A DNA stretch of 64,000 nt from contig JBBMOL010000058.1 of NCBI GenBank assembly GCA_037954665.1, forward strand, positions 1,240,001 to 1,304,000. Reading direction: 5' to 3'. This stretch comes from Laguncularia racemosa. Its lineage: Eukaryota; Streptophyta; Magnoliopsida; Myrtales; Combretaceae. The notes beneath the pieces were generated by a model. The model worked only from the letters and a program-made list of their open reading frames with translations. It ran no database searches and was not told where the DNA came from. Positions 1 to 12,105 of the stretch are shown one piece after another (the first letter of the stretch is position 1; each line of letters begins with the position of its first letter). Both the position numbers and the translations under genes were made by a program.

Positions 1-2761
1 CCTGCTAACCCTAGGAAACTCCTCAGCTCAGTGATTGTCTTAGGTGTAGGCCAATCTCTAATGGCTCGTACCTTATCCTCATCCACCATGATTCCTTCCC
101 CACTCACTATGAATCCCAAAAATAACAGCTTTGATGACATAAACACACACTTCTTGAGATTAGCATATAGTTTGTTCCCTTTCAGCACCATCAAAACATC
201 CTTCAAATGCACTAGATGTTCCTCCCGAGTCTTGCTATATACTAATATGTCATCAAAATATACAACAACAAATTGGCCTATGAAGGTTTTAAGTACCTGA
301 TTCATCACGCGCATGAAGGTACTCGGTGTATTGCTGAGCCCGAACGGCATGACCATCCATTCGTATAGTCCATCTTTCGTCTTGAAGGCGGTCTTCCACT
401 CATCCCCAGGTCTGACCCGAATTTGATGGTACCTGCTTCGAAGGTCTATTTTGGAGAACACCACTGCTCCACTCAGCCGATCCAACATGTCCTCAATGCG
501 AGGTATTAGGAATTTGTACCCAATGGTGATTTTGTTGATCGCTCGGCTATCCACGCACATCCTCTAACTCCCATCCTTCTTAGGTGTTAGTAATGCTGGT
601 ACGGCATAGGGACTCAAGCTATCTCGAATGATCCTTTATCGAGCAAGTCCTGGACCTTTTCCTGTAAGATCTCCGTTTCCTTGGGACTCATCCGGTAGTG
701 AGGGAAGTTGGGAAGACTAGCTCCCGGCACCAAGTCAATGTGATGCTGGATGTCTCGCAATGGAGGTAATCCCTCCGGTAAGTCTTCCGGAACGACTTCT
801 CTGAATTCCTCTAGTAATTCCTTCACTTCTTCCGGCATCTCCGCGTTACTCATGTCCTCTCCCGCCATTTTCACTACTAGGGCATGCATCAAGCGGGACT
901 CCTTGATGTCTTCGGTCATCTCCCTTTCTGATTGGGTGATCGTAAGAAAGGACTTCCCTTCCACCTTCTGGATTTTTGGTCGCTTATCCGTTAGTGGCAT
1001 TAGTGTATACTTCACCCCCTCCTTCTCCAACCTATACTTGTTCTCCTTCCCTACATGTTGGGCATCTACATCAAATTGCTAAGGACGCCCGAACAGCAAG
1101 TGACAAGCATCCATATCGACGATGTCGCAGTACACTTCATCTCGATATTTGCCGATCGAGAAAGGAACTCTACATCTCTCCTTCACCTCTATTCGTTCTG
1201 CCGCTTTGATCCATCCGATGGTGTACGGACTTGGATGCTTCTCTGTAGGTAATTAGAGCTTCTTCACGACTTCCTTCCCAATGATGTTTTCACAACTCCC
1301 ACTGTCGATGATCAAGTCAAACACTCTCCCACCAATCGTGCACCTAGTGCGAAACAATTGGTGTCGTTGTGAGCTATCCTCTTGTTTCGGTGCTAACATC
1401 ATCCTCCTAATTATGTAATTAGGTTCTACCCCGTCATCAACCTCCTCATAGTACTCTTCATCACCGTCTAGTTCACAACACACTTCTTCCTCCTCTTCCC
1501 TCTCGACAATGTTTACGGTGCGTCTATTTGGGCACTCATTTGATCGATGCCCCGGCTGATTACATCTATAACATTTTCCCAGTATCGGCTTGGCATATGG
1601 ATTGTTTTGCCTTGGGGTGTCTCTATTCTCCATCGGTCTCTTTCCTTCCGCCTTGTCTTCTCTCCTATCCATACTTCCCGCTGGTTTCTCAACCACTCCT
1701 CTAGGTCTCTCATCAGTTCCTTTACTATTATTACCAGGACTTTCGTAAGTGTAGGTCCTTTTACTACCTCCAAACCTTACGCTCTGTTCTTGTATCATCA
1801 TTTCCGCTCGGAGAGCCAAGTTCTTTGCTTCATTCACGGTTCGAAACACCGTCACCCCTATCTTATCTCTTATCTGAGGCTTCAACCCGTCTACAAATCG
1901 TGCCACCTGTTGACCCTCAGTTTCCCTTAAATCGTTTCTCTCCGCTAACCTCATAAATTCCGCAGTGTATTCATGCATCGACCTCTGCCTTTGTCGGCAC
2001 CGCTGATACTGTTGGAAAAGAATTTGCTCGTAATCCGGTGGCAAGAAATCCCGTTGCAGCAGATTCCTCATGCGATACCATGACCTAATAGGTTGCCGCC
2101 CTTCCCTTTGTCTACGGTGCTGCAATCGATCCCACCATGTAGACGCCCCGCCTTTCAATCTGCAAGCAACCATTCTCACCCTTCTCTCCTAAGGAACTTC
2201 CATATAGTCGAAGAACCTATCGACCTCCGCCAGCCAATCCAAAAACTCTTCTATATTCAAATTGCCATTAAAAGAAAGGATGTCTACCTTAAGACGGAAG
2301 TCTCCGCCATCAGCATGGTCGAACCCTTGGTGATTGCGTCGATATCCACCACCATAGGCCGGTTCATTCCGGTCATCCATTCCACGAAATCTTCCGCCGC
2401 CAGCGACACCACCCCTTCTCGGTGGTTGTTCCCTCCTTTGCAAAATTCCGTCCTCTTCCTCAGAGGAGCTTCCGTCAATTCTCTGGTTCCATTGGTTTCC
2501 GGCAACAAAGTCATTGATAAGGCCGCCGCGAGCAGCTGCTACCCCCGGTTGATTCCCAACAACACCTCTGTGACCGTCGTGGTCCATCACCATGGCGTCG
2601 ACCCGCGCCACCAGATTTTCCAGGCGTTGTTCTACACGCCCAAGTCTCTGCTCCATGGTTTCAACCACTGCCCTCGGAGCCCATTGATTGGCTCCTTGGA
2701 CTTCCGCATCTCGATCAAGGTCGAGGACGCAACCGCCATCAACACCACCGTTAGCCGACAT
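1..2761 (-). pseudogene. Ty3/gypsy gag-pol remnant (GAG, PR, RT), minus strand, cut by window edge
   Basis: Decayed polyprotein of a chromovirus-like Ty3/gypsy element, read right to left. Starting at the ATG at 2761, a gag N-terminus runs to an in-frame TAG at 2189-2191 and continues in the same frame from 2179 with the retrotransposon gag domain (ACRLKGGASTWWD). A zinc knuckle CYRCNQPGHRSNEC and an aspartic protease motif DLIIDSGS follow, then an in-frame TAA at 1253-1255. Beyond this, broken frames cover the PR-RT linker (614-1030), and the reverse transcriptase lies near 1-600, with a readable VVYFDDILVYS catalytic block around 235-270. RNase H and integrase would lie left of position 1. 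The stops show it is non-functional. It lies directly downstream of a tRNA-Met type PBS and LTR at its right side. Lineage below gypsy level is not certain. Confidence 0.9.
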
Positions 2762-2780
2762 CTCCGCAGGAAATTACCTT

Positions 2781-2792
2781 GCTCTGATACCA
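2781..2792 (-). other. Primer binding site (initiator tRNA-Met type) of the gypsy element
   Basis: On the minus strand this reads TGGTATCAGAGC, the usual plant retroelement PBS complementary to the 3' end of initiator tRNA-Met. It lies 2 nt from the inferred LTR end (...GCGTCA, CA at 2795-2796) and 20 bp upstream of the gag ATG, which fixes element orientation and the LTR boundary. Confidence 0.85.
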
Positions 2793-2970
2793 ACTGACGC
2801 AGCGAGGAAAGCGTAACGAAACGAATTTGAATATGGATTGGTTTCACAACAACAAAGAAATATTCTTTGATGCCAAATTCTGGTTGCGCACAACCGGTAA
2901 AGGAGATAATTCTCTCTCAAATGTATTCAAAGTGTAGTAAAAACGTAACCCTAGCTTATCTGACAAAAGA

Positions 2971-2980
2971 GTATTTATAC
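2971..2980 (-). promoter_or_regulatory. LTR TATA box
   Basis: GTATAAATAC on the minus strand inside the gypsy LTR, about 175 bp upstream (in element sense) of the PBS, the expected place for the U3/R core promoter. Confidence 0.5.
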
Positions 2981-3063
2981 TTCCCCGTAAAATATCTAAA
3001 AGGGAAAAATCTATACGTACACATGGAAATAAATAATAAAATACACGTCTATAATCGGTCGCA

Positions 3064-3410
3064 TACACGGCCGTGCCTCGAGGCCGTATATGTTTCTGGG
3101 CATGTAGCGGGCACAGTACACGGTCTTATACACGGCCGTGCCTCTAGGCCGTGTATGTTTCTGGGCATGTAGCGAGCGCAGTACACGGTCTTATACACGG
3201 CCGTGCCTCTAGGCCGTGTATGTTTCTGGACATGTGATGAACACAGTACACGGTCGCATATACGGCCGTGCCTTTAGGCCGTGTAAGCTTCTGTGAGAAT
3301 TCTACTGGAATACACGGTTGTGTCGCTGGCCATACCTTTGGGTCGTGTAAGTTATACACGGTCACATACACGGCCGTGCCCTTAGGCCGTGTAAGCTTCT
3401 GTGTTATCCA
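3064..3410. repeat. 65-bp tandem array of ACACGGCC/GGCCGTGT hairpin units in LTR U3
   Basis: Units beginning TACACGGCCGTGCC start at 3064, 3129, 3194 and 3259 (exactly 65 bp apart; the last begins TATACGG). A diverged partial unit follows and a further copy starts at 3367. Each unit carries an inverted repeat, about nine bases either side of a nine-base loop (TACACGGCC...GGCCGTGTA). The array lies upstream of the LTR TATA box in element orientation, so it would sit in U3, where enhancer-like repeats are common. Confidence 0.85.
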
Positions 3411-3421
3411 CGATGCCCGCA

Positions 3422-4231
3422 TCAATACATCATTTATATAGTATGTATAGAGTTTAGTATAGCTGTGAGAATAGATAGGTGGTGGATGAAGACACACCAA
3501 ACATGAAATCAGATGAAGCTCCAACCATGTTGGAGTTGGAACGTTGGATAAATGTATGAGTATGACATGAGAGTTGAGGTGGTTTTTTATCAAAGCAATT
3601 TTTCAAGAGTGTCCTTTACTTCTTACTCATTCAAGTTGATTCAGAAGAAAAAAAAGACTCACGGACTCTATCGTAAATTCACAAAAAAAAAATAAAAAAG
3701 AAAAAGATTTGGAAAAAGGCTTAAAACATCAATAACGATTGAGACTTTAATATGATAATCTTATTTTCGGATAATATTTTTAAACATATGGTCTGTGGTA
3801 CATTGCAAGTAGAAGGTATACATTGTATCTACACACGTGAAATGGAAAATTGAATTGTTGTCAAATATACATTTTATGACATTATAAATGCATGGAATTG
3901 CATAAAAGTTTTTTATTTTTTCCTCCCCCGACTCTTAACAAGATCATACATACTCTACAATGTGTTCTTCGAGCTCATGATTTCCATTGATACACGGTGA
4001 AGAAAACGCTATCCACCATGTTGGATGAATGTAACATATATAGTTCCAGTTCGATTTTGTACATGACATTACAAATTTTCATTAAACAAGAAGATTGGTA
4101 TAATTGGTTCTAGTTATAATATATAGGGCCTTGGGAGACAGATATTGAGATGCTAGAGCAGTTCTGTTTTGATTTTAGGTGATTTTTAGTTTTATTAATC
4201 ACTCCTAACATTAAGTTTATTAAATTTCCAG
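3422..4231. other. Non-coding AT-rich interval upstream of the CYP74 fragment
   Basis: No convincing coding sequence. The missing 5' half of the neighbouring CYP74-type gene is not recognisable here, so the gene appears truncated rather than merely spliced from this interval. The last ten bases before 4232 look like a splice acceptor (AATTTCCAG). Confidence 0.5.
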
Positions 4232-5142
4232 GTGTACTACAGCCTCTTGAAGAAATATTTCTTCATTCTTGGCAATATCCATTTGCCCTAGTGAGTGGAC
4301 GCTACAAAAAACTGTACGAGTATCTGGAAAATCAAGCTAAAGAGACGATTCAAATAGGTGAAACCGAGTTCGGACTCACAAAACAAGAAGCAATTCACAA
4401 CTTGCTCTTCATATTATGTTTCAATGCCTATGGTGGTTTCTCTGTCTTCCTTCCGACAGTAATGAGTTACATAGGAAGTGACACGACCGGGTTACAACAA
4501 AGGCTGAGGAAAGAAGTACGAGAAAAAGGTGGGTCAACGTTGAGTTTTGAATCCATCAAGGATATGGAGCTTGTGAAATCGGTTGTATATGAAACTCTTC
4601 GAATCAACCCTCCCGTTCCTACCCAATATGCCCGAGCTAGGAAGGATTTCCAGTTGGCATCACATGACTCAGTCTTCAATATCAAGAAAGGCGAGTTGAT
4701 TATTTATCCGCACTTTAAGCAATCCACGTTCCCTAACATTTTTAGTGAAGTCTTCTCTCAATTAAATGGTGTTTGAAATTCAAATTTAACTAATACTCTA
4801 GCCATTAAAGATTTGTACAGTCATATATATCCAATCCTTACCAATTTGCTTTCAGGTGAGTTGCTATGTGGATATCAAAAGGTAGTCATGAGAGATCCGA
4901 AAATATTCGTTGAACCGGACACTTTTAACCCGGACCGGTTCAAGAACAATCCCGAGCTACTAAACTATCTGTATTGGTCGAATGGACCACAGACCGGGTC
5001 AACCAGCGAGGCAAACAAGCAATGTGCGGGCAAGGACTACGTGACGCAAACCGCATTTCTCTTTCTTGCTCAGTTGTTTCAGAGATATGATTCGATTACG
5101 TACTCTTCAGGTAAAATCACTGCACTGCAGAAGGCTACCTAG
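4232..5142 (+). pseudogene. CYP74-family cytochrome P450 (hydroperoxide lyase / divinyl ether synthase-like), 3' part only
   Basis: Encodes the C-terminal half of a CYP74 enzyme, the plastid/membrane P450s that rearrange fatty-acid hydroperoxides in oxylipin synthesis without O2 or reductase. Exon A (4232-4690) reads from GVLQPLEEIFLHS through the I-helix region (CFNAYGGFSVFLP) and the ETLRINPP block. Exon B (4856-5142) holds the PDTFNPDRF region, the SNGPQTG segment and the heme-ligand loop NKQCAGKDYV with its Cys, ending at TAG 5140-5142. The I-helix wording looks more HPL/DES-like than AOS-like (from memory). Joining 4690 to 4856 restores KKG-ELLCGYQ across a GC-AG intron. The N-terminal half is absent upstream, so I call it a truncated gene or pseudogene; a distant 5' exon outside recognition is possible. 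The exons themselves carry no stops. Confidence 0.8.
4691..4855 (+). other. GC-AG intron in the CYP74 fragment
   Basis: The donor reads AAAG|GCGAGT and the acceptor TTTCAG|GTGAGT, 165 bp apart. Splicing restores the reading frame and the conserved K-K-G-E-L segment. Without splicing the frame runs to a stop at 4774-4776. Because the acceptor-side exon starts GTGAGTTG and the intron starts GCGAGTTG, the two junctions are near repeats of each other. Confidence 0.7.
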
Positions 5143-7020
5143 GGAGAGAGAGAGAGGGTGGATTTGAAAGCCGGGGATTGTGTAAAACATGTGGTACTAA
5201 ACATTGAAAGGGATAAGCTTGTTTTTGCTGTCCACTTGAATAAAAGAACATATGTGAAATGATATGATTATGGGAGGAAATATATGATGAAGCTAGTTTG
5301 TACCAACTTTTCTTGAAGTGAAAATTTATTTTATTTAAGTTAAATATGGAGAAAATTTATACAATATAATTTCATAAGCTAAATTCAAAATTAGCAATAT
5401 TAGGATCTAGATAATTTGGGATGATTTAGAAAATTTTGGATTGGTGGGTTTTGAAAAATTGTTTCGTATATTTTTAACACTTCTCGGTAGGTTTAGGTAT
5501 CAATTAGATATAATTGATTGAGATTCATTTTTTTTTTATTTGTCATATTAGGGTTGCTATGTCCTACTTAATCTTATTCAATTTTTTTCATAAGATCCAT
5601 ATATTATAAATATATGCAAATACTTCCTATAGGAAAAAGGGATTTCAATGGAACCTAATCTCTCTAATATACTTGTCACTTAGATTTTATATTTCTTAAG
5701 ATTACCTATTGCCTAATAAAAGGGCATACGATTGAGCATGTGAGTGCTTAATGCAAGTTGGGTGCAAGTTGCATGGTGCAAAATGTAAAAATCCACGTGA
5801 AACCTAATGCCTACTTTTGAATGATACTATGAGTGTCCAATAGACACGGACAAAACTAAACATTGAAATAATAACCTCGAGTACATGTTTGAAATTGAAC
5901 GAATTGCACGTATCATTTATAAATTTTTATAATTACGTGGATGCCGTAGATTTTCGAAATTGAATGCTTTCTTTCTAAAACAACTATAAGGGCCATCGAA
6001 CCACTTTCATTTATTTATTTATTGGTAAATGTGAATGCTGATCGACCATAAATCTTGCATTATAGTACGACGGTGGATAATTTAATAAAGATAAACAACT
6101 AAAGATAGTATACAATCAAGAAAAACAAAAAAAAAAAAGAATTAAAGAGAAGTAAAACTTATAAAGATAAGGAAATATAAATGCCAAAAAAAAAACTCTA
6201 TTAAATGCAATTTGACACTTGGTGACTAGTTATGTGTGCTAATGGCTCACTACATCAGCAAGAATGAATGAGTGTGAATTGGATTGATTTGATTTTTTTT
6301 AAAATCAAATCATAAAAATATGATTTAATTTTTCATTTCTTCAAACTCAATACTACGGTTTGGTTTTATATTTTTTCAAACCATAAAATTTAAATTTGAT
6401 TTATAAATTAAATCATATTTTATTTTTTAAGAAAGCATATTTGTTTAATATATAATCACATATGAGTATTATTAAATCTATTTAATAATAACATATATAG
6501 ATTAAAAATTAAAAATTTTTAAATGTTTAATATAACTAATCTATTTCTTAAAGTAATATATAATATAAAATTTGAATCAATCAATCTATCTATCTATTAT
6601 ATATATATAATTATTTTCATAAAATTTAAATATATATACTTTTTAATAAAAGTAAACTAAAAATTCTTTTAAATGTTATATTATAATAAAAAAAATTAAT
6701 TATAAGTAAAATATTATTATATTTTTAAAAAAATTATATTTTTTGTTTGATTCGATTTGAATTGTGGATTGATTCGATTCAATTTGTTTTATAATCAAAC
6801 TAAATTGCATAAAAAAATTATATATTTTTTTATTCGATTCGATTTGTTTTTTTTCCACCCGTACACATTGAAACATAACAAACGGTATTAGAAATTCAGA
6901 AGAGTTCACTTGTTGATCTGGAAATTAAAGTGTTAAAGCAAGTAGAGCCCTACTTTCGTACGTATGATATCCTAGGAAGTGGCACTGTTCCGGCCCAATT
7001 CACTATTCCTAGAAGGAATG
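5143..7020. other. AT-rich intergenic DNA, possible decayed MITE near 6268-6870
   Basis: No gene recognised. Simple-sequence and A/T-rich tracts dominate. The stretch of roughly 6268-6870 begins with GTGTGAATTGGATTGATTTGA and ends with TTCGATTTG...CCACCCGTACAC; this ATTCGATTCGATTTG wording is typical of plant hAT-like MITEs, but I could not define TIRs or a target duplication, so this part is tentative. Confidence 0.3.
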
Positions 7021-7480
7021 GCCCAAAACAAACAACCTGGAAATTAAATTAATAATAGAAAAACACGACATCGTCCTAACATCTCCACCTTCCCGGAGCT
7101 CTCTCTCTCTCTCTCTCTGTGGCCTCTCTACTCTATTCCATCACACTCCGAACTCCCCAAATTCAAAATGCCACATACTATACGATCCATAATGAAACCC
7201 TAAAAAACCTCCAGATCTTACTCCGAAACCAAGCCCAAATCCCTTCCTACGACCCGAAACGACGCGTCTCTTTTCTGTCTCTGCGTTATTCTTTCGGAGC
7301 CTTCAATCTCGCACAGTTCGATCCTTCGGAACCCACTTTCCGATGCAAGCATTGCAATGGAAAGTTGCTTAGAGGAAACGAGTCTTTGTTCTGCGTTTTT
7401 TGTGTTAAAGGACGGTTTTGTTCCTAAATCTGCTCGTGATCCTATCAATTTCGGGTCTACGATTGCATATAAATGGTTAT
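7021..7480 (+). pseudogene. Broken duplicate of exon 1 (with 5' UTR) of the CxxC-domain gene at 12.1 kb
   Basis: About 460 bp align with roughly 11,940-12,400: the upstream GGCCCAAAACAA stretch, the CT-rich 5' UTR and the coding part (LQILLRNQAQIPSYD, FRCKHCNGKLLRGNESLFCVFC). Relative to the intact copy there are indels after the ATG at 7168 and a 1-nt insertion in the segment coding for the zinc-binding loop tail, so the frame ends at TAA 7425-7427. Similarity stops just before the point where the intact copy has its first splice donor; no later exon is present. This is a partial DNA-level duplication, not a retrocopy, since no exon junction is present. Confidence 0.8.
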
Positions 7481-10400
7481 CCGAGCCCGCTTTTAAGCCT
7501 GTAACAAGAAATGTGGGACAGTGTAACAAAATGCTCGTGCATGCGTAATTTTCTCTTCCTCGTAGCATCCTTGCTGTGAAAGGATCACCAAACAACAAAA
7601 GTTGGATCGTATGTACACTACCTGGCGAGGGCATGTTAAGTGCAATACTTAGATATATGATTTAGTTTCTATATTGTAATACATTTTAAAGTAACATAAT
7701 CAATGAAATTAAGAAGAAGAAAAAAAAGCATTGGGAAGTAGACTAGTTTATACGCTAGCTGAGGTACACATGGGCCAATTTTAGGTATAATTAAATTTCC
7801 TTCTTACTATGATAGAACTTTCGAGTTAGTTGAAATAAAAATAAATTACAATCGAATTTGTGCATGTATATACTGAGACAAACTAATACAATTATATGAG
7901 TATATGATTTATTTTCTAACTTGTAACATACTCTAGGTTAGTGTGATATAAAAAAATAAAAATTTGAAAATTTGTCGGCATATACATGTATGCATGCTGA
8001 GTATATAAACATGCATGTAGGTTTAATCATAGGTATTTAAATTTATTTTTATTGTAAATTAATAAAGTATATATATATATACTTTAAAGTTGTTGAAACT
8101 AAAATTTCATTGAGGTTAGGTGAATATTATGACACGAAGCATCCGTGAATATATGCTCCCATAAGCACAACATTACAACTAACAACTTTTTAATGAATAA
8201 ATCATGTGTTAGATGATCATAGGTTTATAGTATTAAATAGGAACAAAATAATTAAAAGAGTAGACAAATAGATAAGGATTTCGAGACTAACCTAAGGAGT
8301 ATGAGATGAATGATTGAATTCGAAGGCAACATGAGTATTAGGACTAACCAAAGTGAGTGGACGTATATATGGATTTGTTGTGATGGAAGTTTAGAATTAA
8401 GCCCTAAAAATATTAATAAGGCCAAAATGCTAGAAATTCAGGCCTAAACTAATTTAAGTAATATAATTTTTAATTTAATAAACAATGTTTAACCTATAAA
8501 ATTAGTTAATCTAATTTACTATTTAAGTGAAAAATAATATAATTTGACTTAACACACAAATTAAACTTGCATTTTTGAAATTATAATATTTTCAAGTAAA
8601 CCTAGATATCCTAAATTATAAACCAACTATTTATTTATTAAAGTCAAAATAAACATGGATAAACCTAATTCATTCTACCTCAAGGTTCAAGCCAAGAAAT
8701 AAGTGAAGACAATTTTACAATAATTTAGTTGCAATCTCAGATATCTTACTTTTCCCATTATGTTATTCTAGACTATATCGACTTTGAGGATTCCCCTATT
8801 GCTTACCAACCTATGGGCAATATGATGGACAAATGAATGACTTTTTACAATTACTATACTTGTTTTGTACTTTACAATTAATATATAACTAGATGGAATG
8901 ATGTATAGTGATAGTTGGGCTCACGTGTGGTTGAATTGTTTGAAATGTTTGTGAAAGCTACCTTGATTTACTTAAATAAGAATTGAATGTATTTGTTGAG
9001 TTTCTATCATATGTTGATATGGCAAAATGAAAATTATAATGAGAAATGCATGGCATAACAACATTATAAATGGTTATCACTATCACACGATATATGGAAT
9101 GAATGATGTGAATTGCGATCTTACTCTATCACCTATAGACTAATTCTAGAGGATAATGGCTTTAGGGCATTTAAACAAGATCCCCTTTAGGATTGTTATA
9201 GTATAGATGTAATTTACCATGATCATTAATTTTCTATTTTATTTTATAATAATTGAAACTCAAATTCCACCTTATTTCATTTAATCAGCCACATGTGCCA
9301 ATGGATTTGGGTGACTCAAGCTAAGGCATATTTAATAAAGGAGGCTTACATAAGCTAGCATCCAAACCTAGGAAAGTGAAGTTTCTGATGAGTTAATATT
9401 TGCCTACTTCCTGTTTGCCACTTGCTGTTGGTGGTAGTTGTCAATTGAGTTAGCTGCATTACTTGAATAATAATTAGTAATTACTCAGAAACTAGAAATT
9501 AATATCCACTTGACTTAGGTCCCCCAGCTCCTGATGGTAGTTACATAACAGATGGTGCCCTTCATTTCTTCTATGATTGTTATCTTGCCAATGTAACTGT
9601 TTATAATTGAGTTTGATTTACCAATTTTGCTAGTTTCATGTACCCATAACATAGGTGATCCAATGGTGTTGCATGTGGGGAATATGGTAGATGATTTTTA
9701 ATATGCTATTGTATAATAAAGCGATTGGACTTATATCTCAAATTATACAAGTACAAAAATAATATGTTTCATATTTAGATGAAAGGAAGATGCAATATGA
9801 TGAAATCGGGAAACTAATTTCAATTATCCTAACTTACTTATAAAAGTTTTACATCTATACCTTTTACTAGCCACTAGTTGCCAACAAGAGTGTACTACAT
9901 TTTATATGATTGTTTATATGCATTACAATAATTAATGCTTGATCAACTTTACTAACAACATGTTGATTGTTGTATTTGACGATAATGATAGGGAGATAAA
10001 ATTCATTGACCCCATCAAGTTTACACCATTACATACCTAAGACAATTTTGAAACCAACTCATGAATGTAAATGGGATAGGAGGCTTTATCTAACTCTAGT
10101 TATGTTTCAAGCTAAAGATGTGAATTTTGGCTTTGTACTAACGTAAAATCAAGTGGAATGAAACAAGTTGATGATTTACTTTCAAAAGGGATATCTTTTA
10201 TAATCAAAACCTTCTTCTTCTTTAGTAAATCCTAATTTTATAATCTACAAGATTTCTTTTACTAATTAAATTTATTAAAGTTTTAGATCTACTTCAAGGT
10301 ATCTATTCACAATTTAGAAATTTCTTTTTATGAGTTTCATTTTATCAATTCTAATATCTCTCATATAACCCTAATTTATTGATTGCCATAATTCTTACAC

Positions 10401-11930
10401 AACCTAGTTATTGGAGTGGCTTGTGAGGGGAGATAAAAGCTTCTTATTGAATCCTAATAGGCTTTAGGTGATTGTCTCTTATATTAAGAGTCATTTGTTT
10501 CATTTTTTTTCTTATTTATGTTATCCTTTTGATATTCATTCAAATTGTGTATTTATTAAAAATAAAATAAAATAAAGAAACATAAATACATGTATACTCC
10601 CTTGCAAAATTAAATTCCCTATAAAGTTAGACTTGTCCATTCTCTATCTGAATCACTTTGCATAATATGGATTCCTTATTTTAAATATTTGAAAATTCGA
10701 TTTTATATTTAAATTCGATCCTAAACATTGATCTCTCACATGTAATTTTCCAATCAAAACAATAGTGCTTTTTTATGGTTTGTTTAAATTGTCTTTTTTT
10801 TTTTTATTATTATTATTGTTCTCACCATCATCATTTATATCTTATTTGTATTTATCCTTTTATCTTTGTATCGATTTAAAGTCTAAAACTTATTAAACTA
10901 TCTTATTGGTATCTTACTTATTTTTATTTTATATTTATGATGAGAATAGCATTTCCTATCAAACTATATGTTAATATTTGCTTTACATCACTTATATATG
11001 TCTTGTTTTACATTGTGTTTGGTAATTTTTGGCAAAATAAAAGTATAACTGTTATTTTGTATTTAGTAAAATACGAAGGAAATTGAAAGAATTGTTTCTA
11101 TTTCATTTGTTTTGTTTATCTTAAAAAAAGGAAATGAAAGGAAGTAGGGTTAATATTGAAAAAAATCACTTATATCTATATTATTAAAGTTAAAGACACC
11201 TTTTTGATGTCTTCAAGTTTTTTTTTTTACCAATAAAATTAATTCACCTATCTATACGTATATTACACAGTTTGGATGCCAATCCGAATACAAACACACA
11301 TACTCTCTCTCTCTCTCTCACTCTCACAAAGGCACTTCTTTCATAACTTCTTATAATGACCTTTATCCCCATCTCTATGTAAATCATTAAGAAATGTTTG
11401 TATATTCCAAATTTCATCACTAATAACTAAGAAAACCAAATCTTAAAAAAAAATTTATGATTTATCATATCTTATGAAGATTATATCAATAAATAATTAT
11501 GCAATAATATTTTTAAAATTTAAATTAAAAAATTATAATTTTTTTTATGTTTTTATCAAATTTCATAACTTAAACATGTTATAAAAGATTAGAATAAATG
11601 TTTAACTTTCAATTTCACAACTATTTATACTTTTTATATACTCATTTTAATGTTCCAACATATTCTTAATATTTTTATTAATAATTTTATCTGTATTTAT
11701 TTTTATGCCCATAGTGTGGATGTATGATCTACTAGTTTTTATTTTCATGAACATTGTAATAATTTTATAATTATATTTCATTTCCATTTATTTAAAAATA
11801 AATAAAATAAAATACTCCAAACATTTTCACTCTTTTCTTTTCTTTTTTATCTATTTTCACCCAAATATATATTTTCCTCCCATTTTCTTGATTTTTTCCC
11901 ATTCTTGTCATTCTCCACCCATCCAAAAAC
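7481..11930. other. Long AT-rich intergenic region, no gene recognised
   Basis: No ORF with recognisable protein similarity on either strand. The content is low-complexity A/T sequence, short (TA)n and T-runs, and a (CT)n tract near 11,300. Old transposon remnants are likely, but I could not assign any. Confidence 0.5.
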
Positions 11931-12105
11931 AGCGTTGGGAAGGAAAGGCCCAAACAACCCGGAAAATAATATTAAAAAATCACTTCACATCATCTCAAAA
12001 CGACACCGTTCTAACATCGCCACCTTCCCCTAGCTCTCTCTCTTTCTCTCTCTCCCATCACACTTCCGAACTGAAACTGGAAACCCTAAAATCCCCAAAT
12101 CCAAA

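Larger units (their letters stand above)
2795..3421 (-). mobile_element. 5' LTR of the minus-strand gypsy element (outer end approximate)
   Basis: Seen: the inner end is fixed by the PBS at 2781-2792. A good TATA box (GTATAAATAC on the minus strand, 2971-2980) and a U3 tandem array (3064 onward) lie to its right. The outer end is not demonstrable because the partner LTR is outside the window. A TG at 3420-3421 (minus strand) would give a 627-bp LTR with TG...CA ends, which is plausible for this class but inferred. Confidence 0.6.

Noticed and set aside
614..1082. Plus-strand frames in the gypsy region (e.g. 750-1082, 2093-2797) as genes
   Set aside because: They are antisense shadows of gag-pol.
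3064..3410. Palindromic repeat array as a CRISPR or phage-type array
   Set aside because: Inside a plant LTR; the between-repeat bases are themselves repeated.
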